NCBI GenBank assembly: GCA_000310025.1
Contig: FN649735.1
Location: forward strand, 3,790,381 to 3,803,508
DNA from: Ectocarpus siliculosus
Lineage: Eukaryota; Sar; Phaeophyceae; Ectocarpales; Ectocarpaceae
Length of the DNA stretch: 13,128 nucleotides
Direction of reading: 5' to 3'
Both the position numbers and the translations under genes were made by a program. The first letter of the stretch is position 1, and each line of letters starts with the position of its first letter. The notes under the pieces are model-generated. The model had not been told where the DNA came from and searched no databases. It saw only the letters and a list, made by a program, of their open reading frames with translations. Below, piece after piece: positions 1 through 13,128 of the stretch.

Positions 1-152
1 GCCTCTTCAGTGCCGGCATGTGCCCAGATAATTCACCGTCTCTTCATACCGTACACCGCCAGCACTACTCATCGTACACGTTGCTTGATTAAGCCTGTGC
101 CAGCCGAATATACCGAGCACTACACAGTAGTATTCAACCGGCACGAAACAGG
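1..152. repeat. Dispersed repeat fragment with GTGCCGG / CCGGCAC motifs
   Basis: It contains GTGCCGG (10-16) and CCGGCACGAAACAGG (138-152). The last motif recurs at 1760-1774. The reverse complement of 92-144 resembles 1600-1660 (GTGCCGGTTGAATA, then CGGTATA, then TTCGGC). This looks like a decayed short interspersed or MITE-like element in inverted orientation relative to the second copy. Confidence 0.5.
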
Positions 153-1434
153 CCCCCTACTGCTGTATGTAGTATTAAGTCGCCCCCCAACAAACAAGCA
201 CCACAATCCTCAAGCCGACGATTCAGTGCGGGGACGAGTTGTCGTTGTTCTGCGGTGGTATTTATTCGCCCCATCATCTGAACATGGGCATCTTTGGCTA
301 CGGAAACGTTGGGAACGGCGCGTGCAAAAAAAAAAAAAAGAAAGAAAGATACAAACCACACCGACGATGAAGAGATAATTGCACCAAGACAAGCACGCCC
401 TCTGGTTTGTTAAGCTGGGTCGTCCATGTTCACCGTCAACATTGTTTTTGTACTTGTCTTGTTGGACCATGCTCGGTTGCCCCGTGATGTTCATACACCA
501 AGCATACCTCATGTACGAGCAGCTTCGGGGCTTGGCTGCCCGGGGTAGTTGGCTGTTTAGGTTTTCCGTGTGTAAAGAAAAGAAACATGATTATTTAGAG
601 GGTGGCTTCGCGACTCTCGAAGCAAAAGGAATGACAATATTTTACTTGAAGTAAATACCAGGTCGCAGACCTTTCACTTTTATTACTTCAGTGCCTTGCC
701 GCAATCAAACGAAATAATATCCCGAGGGTGGTAGCAGAAAAAAAATGGCGCCAAAAGTACCGGTACTATCGGGCGCTTCCATCAGTGCGCGAGTGAGGGC
801 GTCAACTATGCCCACCAACTCTCTCTCTGTCCTCAAACACTTTTTATCTGAAAACGTTGTCCAACTTAGTCCTGCATAAAATATAAAGCCACAAGCAAGC
901 GGACACGCGTCCTATATGTACATCAAACGAACGCTACTGGTGTGTAGTCAGAGAACGTCAAGTGCAGCATTAACATTCCTCCGCACTATTACCATGCTCG
1001 TCCAATCAAATCAAACCAGTGTTGAAGTTGCATCACCAAGCACAACTGGTGTACTGCCCAATCAGATCTCGATACCCAAACGATGTCAGGTCTTGCACCA
1101 CCTAGAACATCGCCTCAACACAGCAGTATCAAATCGCCGTCGAGTTATGTACAGGTAGCATACTTTCTTCTTCGTCCACCGGACCGAACACATTGATTGA
1201 TAGCCCAGATATAAAAACAAAAGAGAAGAAAGAAACCGACATGAGACGAGGTCGAAACATGAAAACTGCGTTTGTCTACGTTTTATAAGTGGAACAAGAA
1301 AAAAGGATGTGAGAGGACATCCAAAGATGAAAAACTACATACCGCAGTCGATCAAATTCATTAGCAGAAAGAGAAAGCGACATGAGACGAGATCGAAAAC
1401 TACTGCAGCAGCATGCAATGCATACGTCTCTCTT
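153..1434. other. Downstream flank of centrin without recognisable genes
   Basis: It holds a 14-base A run (326-339), a GTACCGGTAC palindrome (757-766) and a 21-bp direct repeat CGACATGAGACGAG(G/A)TCGAAA at 1237-1257 and 1378-1398. Short open frames carry no recognisable motifs. Part of 1200-1434 is probably the centrin 3' UTR on the minus strand. Confidence 0.5.
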
Positions 1435-6087
<4,653 letters not shown>

Positions 6088-6560
6088 GCATCAGTCATCA
6101 AACAGGACGAGCGGCGCACACGTTCGTACGTACATACACGAAACGCAACATTTCGTGGGCGGTGGAACCAAAAATGTATCAACGGTCTTGTTACATACTT
6201 CGAAGTATATTTTTGTAGATCTTAGGAAGGAGCAGCACCACTCACGGCAACGCGACATGTGTCCACATGCAACATACAGCAATAGGTAAGCGCACTGTGG
6301 GCAGCGCAAGCGCCGTACGATGAATCCTAGACGACCCATCAGACGGCAACATCGTCAAGCAACACCGGATAACATCAAGAGTACTTGTGAAAACAGGACT
6401 ACATAACAGTCATATCAGTTTTGATTTCTCTAGAAACGTTCCATTCATTTTCCGCCGTGGGCCACGGAGAGCGCAGCATTCCGAGTTCTCGGGCTTTGTG
6501 AGAGCAGCATTTCCGATTTTTTATTCCGATTTTTCGGGCCCTCACAAACCACCATTCTGT
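6088..6560. other. Presumed 5' flank/promoter region of centrin
   Basis: No credible coding region was seen. By position it should hold the 5' UTR and promoter of the minus-strand centrin gene if exon 1 is right. I see no unambiguous TATA box or other promoter motif. The reading frames here lack composition bias or recognisable motifs. Confidence 0.4.
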
Positions 6561-7522
6561 TCTCCACTTTCTCCACTACTATTATTGGTCTCTCGCCCTG
6601 TCTCTCTCGGTGTCTGTGTGTCTGTCTTTCTATCTGCCTCTCTCTCTGTCTCTCTCTTCCTCTGTCTCCCTCTCTCTTCTATTTATTCGTCTCTCATACC
6701 TCCCAGCTCACTTTTGAATTTCATGCTCTGACGGAATTGATTGCAATTCCACACACCGGACTCTTTTCAGATAGACTGGATGCTTCCGCTTCCTTTCCGA
6801 TCGCACATACATGTGTCTGTCGGTCGTCTCTTCGCTCGCTGTCCGTCTAACTCACGCACTCCTTTGCGGCTCTTCCCGTTACACCAGGCAGGTTTATTGC
6901 TCTGTCGCTTCGCTCTCTGTCTAGATCTCACGCACTCCTTTCTTTGCGATCACACGAGATCATCTCTGCTGTCTCCCTGTATCTCCCACCCTGCATCATA
7001 AAGTAAGTACGGGCCCGTCAGGGATTTCTGCAAGATTCTCCGCCTGCGTTCTCCGATTTTCCGTTTTCCCGACCTCGGCAACTTGCGCAGCTATCTCGCT
7101 TTCTTCCTCGCACACGCGCTCGCACCCCCCGTCCTCTTGCTCCGCCGACAGCACCCTCCACTGCCTACCAACACCCTCCCTATCTACGTGTATATGTACA
7201 CGTCGACATCTTCAACGCCTCTCCTGCTGCCAAGAGATCTCCATTCTCCACGCGCCGCATTTCCAGGGGGCCGCTCCCGGCCAACTCGAATTTTCGGCCG
7301 CTTGGCAACTCGCCATTTCTCCCATCAAAATCTAACATGGATTTAGAGTGGGCTCTTGCGGGATGTTTTTCCGTTTCGGTTTGTCGATCGCACGCTCGCT
7401 CCACACAGCACACAGCCGCGTAGCCGCGTAGTACACACGAAGTCTCTCTTGCTCTGCAGATTGTCTCTGTCTCTCCCTCGCATCTGTTTGTCTGTTTGCC
7501 TGTCTGTCTCTTTCTCTGTCTC

Positions 7523-7558
<36 letters not shown>

Positions 7559-8850
7559 TCTCTCCTCAGCTTACACATCCCCACACAGATATAATGAGAT
7601 TCTTCTGCGTAGTGGTAGAGGCCACAATTTTTGTCCGTTCCGGATTTCTTTCTGATGATTACACTCTCTCAGCTGTATAACACGCTGTGCTTTCTAGAGC
7701 AGTACACAGTAGTAGTTCTCGCTTTGTCTCTCTCTGGTCTCGGTCTCTTTCGTTCTCCTTGTTGCTCTCTCTCTCCCTCCCTCTCTCTCTGTCTATCGCT
7801 CTCTACAATCCCTCCGATTTTTTCGGGGATATTTCCCATTCGCTCCTCCTGTTGCCACAGCTTTTCGGTGTTCTCCCCTCTCCTTTCTTCGTGCCGCCCC
7901 GCGCAGACGTCCTTCGTGTTCCGTTGGGGTGTATACACGATGACACGCTGTTGTGCTTTCCAATAGAACAGCAAAGAACGGCATCGTGCTTTCTCAATAA
8001 ATGCATGCGTGTCCCAATGCATGCGTGGTCCATCCAATATCTCCAAGCAGAGGTTCTTCCAAGCAAACGCAGGCAAGTATTCACTACATAGTCTATGCTG
8101 ATCTCTTTGAGATAGACTACTGACTAGATAGATGGTCCGGTCCTTCTGGCTTTCGATCACACGACGTCTGTCGCTCTGTCCTCCGCTGCGCACATTTATT
8201 TGCGGCTCTCCACTCACACGAGGCACTAGGTCTGACTGTCTGTCGCTTCCCTCTCCGTCTGTCTGGATCTACGCTGAGAGGGCTCTCCATTTCGGGTCTT
8301 CTCGGGCTCTCTCACAGCGCTCCATTTCCTCGTTTCCATCTGTTCCGGATCTTTGGAGCTCGCTGTTGTTTTCTTTCGTTCACCGTTTCTCTCTCATGTC
8401 TCATCGTTCATTGCGTCTGGCTCCTTCATCACACCCGGCTCGGTCGCACGGAACATTTCTCCCTTTCACACACGTCACATTATTTCGTGCCGCCAGTCTC
8501 TCTCCCCTCTTACACAACAACAGCAGTCTGTCTCTCCCTCTCACATGTCCCACACCCACAGCAGAATGTAGAGGTTTTTTTTTTTAACATCCAGATGCAT
8601 TTCCCGTTGGCATTTTTTTTGTTATGTTCATTCCGTTTTCCCGCTATTTCTCGCTCGCTGGAGGAAGGAACCGTTATTAGGCGCTTTCCTCTGCTCCCCA
8701 CCCACCACAACAAATACATCTCATCGTTTAACTGCGCCTCTCACAGAGCTTTAGGCCAGTCTCTCTCTCTTTCGGGCAGGCAGTAGTCTGCTCTCTGACA
8801 AGTCGGACTTTCACATGTTTCAAAATACACGCGTTCGTCTCTCTGGGATC
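6561..8850. repeat. Degenerate CT-rich repeat region
   Basis: About 2.3 kb dominated on the plus strand by TCTC, TGTC and TCTGTCTG motifs, with a perfect (TC)14 tract at 7527-7554. Related phrases recur in diverged form: GATC(A/G)CAC next to CT-rich text (near 6800, 6950, 7386, 8156), and TTCCGATTTT or similar (near 6520, 7055, 7815). This suggests an old, decayed repeat family rather than unique sequence. The long open frames here are low-complexity Ser/Leu on the plus strand or Arg/Glu on the minus strand and are products of the repeat. Confidence 0.7.
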
Positions 8851-9066
8851 TCGCATGTGCGCGCCGAACATGCTTATCTACAAGAATGTCATATCTCTCT
8901 CCGGGATCTTTTCAGGGCTGGCTTCGTTTATCTCCGTTTCTCGCATGCATGCAAACAACCCTTAAGGGCCGGTCGTAACCAAGAAATCGGTTCCCGATTT
9001 CGAATTTGGTTATAAGAATACAAGAGTCGGATCTACCTAAATCCGACCTGAAATGGCCTGTGTATC

Positions 9067-9498
9067 TTATCGATGAAAGTACGAACGAGTTTTTTGTTGG
9101 AAATCGTTTCTCCTTTTGTACACGTACGAAGAAGCCGAACAGGCCGGCAGAGCCGCCGACATCAACCGCGGCGGCAGCGGTGGAGGGGCAGCCAAGTGGC
9201 TGCTCTGTGGGAACATGCTCTGTTGGGTGCGTATGGGATGCACACCCAGCGATGCGAAATCCTGTCGCGGTCCTCCAACCGCAGAGAACGGAGCCCAGTT
9301 GGATCCAGGCGAGTGGTAAGACTGCTGCGACTGGTGTTGCTGTGGTGGGACGGAGGACCAACCTGCAGCGATTGGTGCATAGCTTGGCGACGGTTGCTGG
9401 TGCTGCCGCTGCCCCTGCTGCTGGTGCTGCCGCTGCCCCTGCTGCTGAGGATGCTGGTGATGCTCCTGGTCACGCCCCCCGCCTTGCGAATAGGACAT
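9067..9498 (-). CDS. Hypothetical glutamine/histidine-rich ORF inside the TIR element
   Basis: From an ATG at 9498 (context AAGAATGTCC) to TAA at 9067-9069, 143 residues. The N-terminal part is MSYSQGGGRDQEHHQHPQQQ followed by Q/H-rich repeats (two 24-nt units at about 9396-9443). Next come a Ser/Gln/Pro-rich middle and a Pro/Ala stretch. No known domain or catalytic motif is seen. It fills most of the GC-rich interior of the TIR element and contrasts in base composition with the AT-rich ends. It may be a captured host gene fragment, a degenerate element protein or chance; opposite-strand frames are also long here because stops are rare in GC-rich repeats. Confidence 0.3.
   Translation of the reverse strand: MSYSQGGGRDQEHHQHPQQQGQRQHQQQGQRQHQQPSPSYAPIAAGWSSVPPQQHQSQQSYHSPGSNWAPFSAVGGPRQDFASLGVHPIRTQQSMFPQSSHLAAPPPLPPRLMSAALPACSASSYVYKRRNDFQQKTRSYFHR
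9396..9443. repeat. 24-bp tandem duplication (CTG/CCG-rich)
   Basis: Two adjacent units built on GCTGGTGCTGCCGCTGCCCC with a 24-nt period. The period is a multiple of three, so a Q/H-rich reading frame on the minus strand is kept. It lies in the interior of the TIR element. Confidence 0.85.
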
Positions 9499-9746
9499 TC
9501 TTCCTCTACTGCTCTTGCGCAACAAGGTGCCCCACCGTGGGTGTGCCTGTGCGCACTCCGTGCTGGATTGGTGTCGCGGCTTGGTGTGGCGCCTTGCCAC
9601 GGCACTACTTTCTTTGCGTCAGTGCGTCACTTGCCGTCGACTGGACCGCTAATGTTCGAAGTTGGTTTCGTTTCACCCAAATCGGGATCCGATTAAATCA
9701 TTTTACCTTTTTTTTTATTCCCGATTTGGAGAGGGGGATCCGATTG

Positions 9747-10025
9747 TAAGTCCTAAAGATTCCATGGGTTCCAGAACTTTTAGCCAATCAACAAGAGAGT
9801 TCTTTGGATCTTGTGGTCTCACAATCAAATCGGGAAGTGAAATCGGGAACCGATTCCTTCGTTAAGACCGGCCCTAATCAAATCCCGATTTGGTTTTGGG
9901 TCGTCCTGTTTTAAGTCCTAAAGATTTGACGGGTTCCATAACTTTTCAGCCAGTCAACAAGAGAGTTCTTTGGATCTTCCGGTCTTACAACAAAATCTGA
10001 ATGTGATTTCGTTATCTGATTTCAT
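9747..10025 (+). repeat. Direct repeat pair, 165-bp offset, across the TIR element edge
   Basis: Copy A (9747 to about 9855) and copy B (9912 to about 10025) both begin TAAGTCCTAAAGATT and share GGGTTCCA, ACAAGAGAGTTCTTTGGATC, a GGTCT(C/T)ACAA block and a tail related to CCGATT. Copy A lies inside the inverted-repeat element and copy B outside it. Their presence suggests a nested or composite structure, or an element boundary other than the TAA sites. Confidence 0.85.
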
Positions 10026-10928
10026 GGGAACGTACTTCACGGGAATTTCACAGCCACGGCATGCCACAAAGGAAGGTCCTATTCAATAAACGCCGACTAA
10101 CATCGCGCATCAAACACCAAGTAAGATTCGTCTTGCGGTACGCTTCTCTCAGCGTGGCGGCGTAAGCCGCCAACAAGCCTTGTAGATATATCTATTTAAC
10201 GCACATGTATCACAGAGCAAGCTCCTGGGGTAAACACACACTGCCGTATACGGTAAAAAAACATCCAGTTCGGCAGCCTTTCGTGCAAGACCCACACGCG
10301 CTACTCTCTAGCTTGCTCCTGCAATTGATCACGAGGCATCGTTGCCACAGATTCTCAATGCTTCAAAATGCTGTCACACAGAGGTGATGCTGCAAACACG
10401 CAACCTGCGCAAGGATCGGCGAAAGACCGAGCATGACAGAGAGGCAGCACGGACGAGAGATCTCGCAAAAAGTCCTCTTGGTCGCACACACGTTTTTTCT
10501 TCCTCTCACCATGGTAGCGCCGCGCGACGTGTGTAACGAAGTAAAGACGAAGCTGCACTCAGGACCACCGTTTGCACTGTGCGGTCGTTTATCTCGAGGT
10601 GTGGCGCTGTGCCGTCCTCGCCTGCTGCTGTGTGTCTGCCAGCTGCTTGGTGGCAGGCAGGAGAGACTCCGCAATATCATTCTTGGTGGAAACCCCTGGG
10701 GTGCATTATACGAATGATGAATATACTCTGCGCACCCCCCAAGCAGACATCTTGGACATCTGTCGTCCGCTTGTCTGTTGTGTCGCGAGAGATATCGAAC
10801 AGGAGAAGAGCTTCCGAGAGGTGAGAGCAACAGCATCAGTGTCTTCGTGTTGTGTATATGGTGCTGGTGGTGTGCGATCGTGGTTGGCGGAGGTTGAGAG
10901 TGTATTCCAAGCAACGGGGCGCAGACAA

Positions 10929-10994
10929 CATGGCGCGAAAAACTGTCTAAGTTTTTTGTTGCATGGCGCGAAAAACTGTCTAAGTTTTTTGTTG
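10929..10994 (+). repeat. Exact 33-bp tandem duplication with GGCGCGAAA motif
   Basis: Copies at 10929-10961 and 10962-10994 appear identical. Each starts CATGGCGCGAAAAACTG and ends TTTTTTGTTG. Exact identity suggests a recent duplication. GGCGCGAAA is the reverse complement of TTTCGCGCC, which fits the E2F/DP consensus, but no nearby gene makes this functional by itself. Confidence 0.92.
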
Positions 10995-11996
10995 TGGGCG
11001 GGGGTTGCGTTGTGGGATCGCACAAAAAGGTATATTGGCGTTAGTGCTATTGGCCTTGGGCAACCTCCCCCCCCTGGTTACTCTGGCGGCCTACACCGAG
11101 GCTAGTGCTTCGTCGCGGGATCCTTGGGTATCGGGCGTGGACCCTCTCTCCTTCAATTCCATGCCGTCACCCCTGTACCTGTGGTGGCTACGTGGCGAGC
11201 CCTTCCGGCCGACCCTCTTTGGGGTACACTCAGCTGCTGCGTTGTTGCTCTTGTCATGATGCGCGATTTGTTCTTGATCGACAGAGAGAGCGGTTACAGC
11301 AGTCACTGCTGTGTCTTGTTGTCATGGCCCTGGCTTTCAGCGCGGTGCCCAAGCCCGTGTCCCCCTCGCAAATATTCGGGGGACGGATTGACCTATCCCT
11401 CTGAAACACAAGAGATTTTCCCTCTCCCTTCTTTGTCCCACTTGGAACACACGCGATGTTACTGCGGTACATAACGAGCACCCCTATCGGTGTTGGTTCC
11501 CGTTTTCAAACGCCGACAGCAGTGGCGGCCGTTCGAAAAGACGCATCATGGTGTGAGATACCCACGGGAGAAGCCCTCCCAGGATCCCCGCTTTCGAAAA
11601 TCGCACTCGTCATTCCCGTTGGCGGATGCAGCCAAGAGCGATTACAGCAGCAGTTACAGCAGTAGATAGTTTTAGCACGAGGGATGGGTCGAACCTGCGG
11701 CCAGTGTATGCACTGCTAGCGCTGGATGGCATTGGGACATCCTACTATCTGTCCGCAGTTTAATAAAATCGATATTCGAGCTGCCGTCCCGGATACGGTA
11801 TGTACACAGGGTTTATTGTTTCAGCAGTGCGTGGTGTGCGTGCTTTCCACAACACCGAAGACGTTGATGTTTCGCCTGCAACCGTAGAAACGCCTACCAA
11901 CCAAAGCGCTGCTAGCTGTAACAGGACGCAAGACATGGACGATGCTTCCGTGTGCTGCCGTAAATTTGCCGCCTATAACCAAACCGCTACTGCTAT

Positions 11997-12027
11997 CTAC
12001 TGCTGTTGGCAGCTGTAACAGCAGTAG
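11997..12027. repeat. 11-bp perfect inverted repeat (hairpin)
   Basis: CTACTGCTGTT and AACAGCAGTAG are separated by 9 nt. It is part of a wider CAG/CTG-rich zone and is more likely a product of the simple repeat than a dedicated regulatory element. Confidence 0.6.
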
Positions 12028-12473
12028 TACGAAGATAGTGTTGCTTCAGACGTAAATGCGCCTAAAACCAAACAGCCACTTGCTGCTGTCGGCAGCGGCG
12101 TACAGCGGTTGGGGCAGGCCGGCCGTGATGAATCGTCAATTTTGGTTTGGACGAGCAATTCCTTATCTCGTCGCTACCTTCAGGCGCAGCCTACTACTAC
12201 ACAGGGCACAGATGATCGTGTTGGCTTGGTTTCACGGCTGAGGTGTTGTATACTAGCGTTTCTTGATCGACATTTCGTTCAAAAATCCGCCCCTGTTTAT
12301 CTCAACCACAGAGGTTCTCTCAACTAAAAGGGGATTGCCCCCGTGTGTGTGCTGTGGTTACCTGTGATCGCTTTTCCTCCTCTCTCTCCCCATGGCATCA
12401 GAGAGTTTGACATCGACAACAAAGAAGCTAAATACACCTGCACGGTTGGAGCCAGGCTGTTCCGCCTCAACAC

Positions 12474-12781
12474 ATGGCGGAGGAATTCGCCGGCCGAACG
12501 CCTCCTGCGGCTGTAGACCCGATGGGCAACGGGGCGCTGTCTCCTGGTGGAGCCGCGGCGGCCGCGGGGGAGGACGACCCCATGGAAGTAGGCAGCGCCA
12601 AGTCGGGAGACGATGGTGGCCTGTCGTCAAACTCGCCTGCTGGGGGTGCTGAGGACGCCAACGGGTTTGTAGAGAACGGGGATGCTGAGGACGCCATGAT
12701 GTCCGAGGCGGGGGCGGGAGCGCAAGGCGTGGAGGAGGGCAAGGAGGAAGACGAGAGCGACTCCGATGTAGAGCTGGAAGG
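12474..12781 (+). CDS. First coding exon of an acidic low-complexity protein (partial)
   Basis: The ATG at 12474 is the first in its frame after an upstream TAA (12429-12431). It opens MAEEFAGRTPPAAVDPMGNG and runs 102 codons plus two bases to a strong donor, G|GTGAGT, at 12782. The encoded segment is rich in Ala, Gly, Asp and Glu, and ends in an acidic tract (EEGKEEDESDSDVELEG). No domain is recognised; such N-termini are common in nuclear and chromatin-associated proteins, but no function can be assigned. The rest of the gene lies beyond or within the unreliable sequence to the right. An overlapping ATG at 12392 in another frame could act as an upstream ORF. Confidence 0.6.
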
Positions 12782-12797
12782 GTGAGTGAGGGCCTAT

Positions 12798-13128
12798 GGG
12801 GGGGGGGGGGGGGGCCCCGGGAAACAATGTTTTTGTTTTGGGGGGGGGGGAAACCCCTTTTTGGGGCCCCCCTTGGGGCCCCGGTTTTTTGGGGCCCCTG
12901 GCCCTCCAAAAAACCCCACTGGGCCCAGGGGTTCCCCCCCCCCCCCCCTTGGGAGGGAAAAAAAAAACTCCAAAAAAACCCCAAAAAACCCCCCCCCCAG
13001 GGCCCCTTGGGGTGGGCAACCCCCCCTCCTTTCCATTTATTTGGGGGGAAAACCCAAAAAAAAAAAAAAGGTTCCGGGGGTGGGGGGGGGGCAAGGTTTC
13101 ACCCCTTGGGGTTCCCCCCCACCCCACC
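12798..13128. other. Probable low-quality sequence with inflated homopolymers
   Basis: From the 17-base G run at 12798 onward almost every base belongs to a run of three or more (GGGG, CCCC, TTTTT, AAAA). This is unlike the genomic texture of the rest of the window. Such stuttering is typical of unreliable base calls at the end of a read or contig. It falls in the presumed first intron of the acidic-protein gene. The Gly/Pro-rich frames it creates should not be annotated. Confidence 0.85.

Larger units (their letters stand above)
8966..9874. mobile_element. TIR element, PIF/Harbinger-like ends, about 909 bp
   Basis: The left end GGGCCGGTCGTAACCAAGAA and the reverse complement of the right end (GGGCCGGTCTTAACGAAGGA) continue into a shared AATCGGTTCCCGATTTC, about 36 bp with 3 mismatches. 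Both ends are flanked by TAA (8963-8965 and 9875-9877). A 3-bp TWA duplication together with G-rich TIRs is the hallmark of PIF/Harbinger elements. Subterminal AATCGGG/CCGATT motifs recur (9680, 9718, 9740, 9826), and there is a GTCGGAT...ATCCGAC hairpin at 9026-9047. No transposase is recognised, so it would be non-autonomous. The superfamily call is an inference from ends only. Confidence 0.72.
10026..12473. other. Gene-poor intergenic region
   Basis: No recognisable gene. It contains a small GGCGGC-GTAA-GCCGCC hairpin (10156-10171), the 33-bp tandem duplication (10929-10994), CAG/CTG-rich imperfect repeats (11285-11310, 11638-11665, 11990-12030) and a pair of diverged direct repeats starting TAAAT at about 11961 and 12053. 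Open frames up to about 220 residues occur but show no family motifs. The last 100-150 bases should hold the promoter and 5' UTR of the acidic-protein gene. Confidence 0.5.

Noticed and set aside
7180-7584. Minus-strand frame with long Arg-Glu repeats
   Set aside because: It is a translation of the (TC)n tract and surrounding CT-rich repeats, without any non-repetitive domain.
8079-8125. Imperfect hairpin TAGTCTAT...ATAGACTA
   Set aside because: It has a six-base bulge and no neighbouring gene or terminator context; such structures are expected by chance in repeat-rich DNA.
9006-9749. 247-codon plus-strand open frame in the TIR element
   Set aside because: It runs through the left subterminal repeats, the GC-rich interior and the T-rich right part with no consistent composition or motif. 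It looks like the antisense by-product of a GC-rich insert.
11005-11259. Plus-strand frame with a hydrophobic N-terminus that could pass for a signal peptide
   Set aside because: It is short, with no recognisable mature domain and no supporting splice signals; overlapping frames of similar length exist on both strands.
11671-11770. Possible tRNA or tRNA-derived element on the minus strand (GGTTCGACCC, B-box-like, with a CAGTG-CATA-CACTG hairpin)
   Set aside because: The T-stem bases do not pair across the loop, the hairpin loop is not 7 nt, and no D-arm or acceptor stem can be drawn.
12358-12984. 208-codon minus-strand Pro/Gly-rich frame at the right end, and neighbouring similar frames
   Set aside because: It begins in the run-inflated artefact and continues antisense to the acidic-protein exon; the composition is explained by homopolymers and the opposite strand.

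Overview
The window looks like nuclear DNA of a eukaryote, most likely a photosynthetic stramenopile such as a brown alga. The reasons are one gene split by long GT-AG introns (about 0.5 to 1.5 kb), many microsatellites and small inverted-repeat elements, a TTAGGG-type telomere-like motif, and a centrin sequence of the stramenopile kind. The lineage call is an inference from style and from one protein; no species can be named.

One gene is clear: a complete centrin on the minus strand, spread over 1435-6087. Four exons are certain from protein similarity, GT-AG junctions and perfectly matching reading phases (exon 2 5443-5551, exon 3 3892-4046, exon 4 3053-3190, exon 5 1435-1524). A 12-base first exon carrying the start codon is proposed at 6076-6087. 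The joined product is 167 residues with four EF-hand loops and the usual KKTSLY C-terminus. A second gene begins on the plus strand near the right edge: its first coding exon (12474-12781) encodes an acidic, low-complexity N-terminus and ends at a GTGAGT donor.

Layout. 1-1434: downstream flank of centrin with a short dispersed repeat and no gene. 1435-6087: centrin, whose introns hold homopolymer clusters and microsatellites (intron 4), a seven-copy array of the exon 3 donor site (intron 3), a short TIR element (intron 2) and telomere-like repeats (intron 1). 6088-8850: presumed centrin upstream flank, then more than 2 kb of degenerate CT-rich repeats. 8966-9874: an inverted-repeat element with a TAA target duplication, PIF/Harbinger-like in its ends, enclosing a GC-rich glutamine-rich reading frame; a 165-base-spaced direct repeat straddles its right edge. 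10030-12470: non-coding as far as can be seen, with a 33-base exact tandem duplication and some hairpins. 12474-12781: the acidic-protein exon. 12798-13128: sequence with inflated homopolymer runs that looks like unreliable base calls at a contig or read end rather than genuine DNA.

The most unusual structure is in centrin intron 3. The end of exon 3 and the start of its intron have been copied in tandem, so seven near-identical splice donor sites lie in a row, six of them inside the intron. The two genes have no visible functional link.
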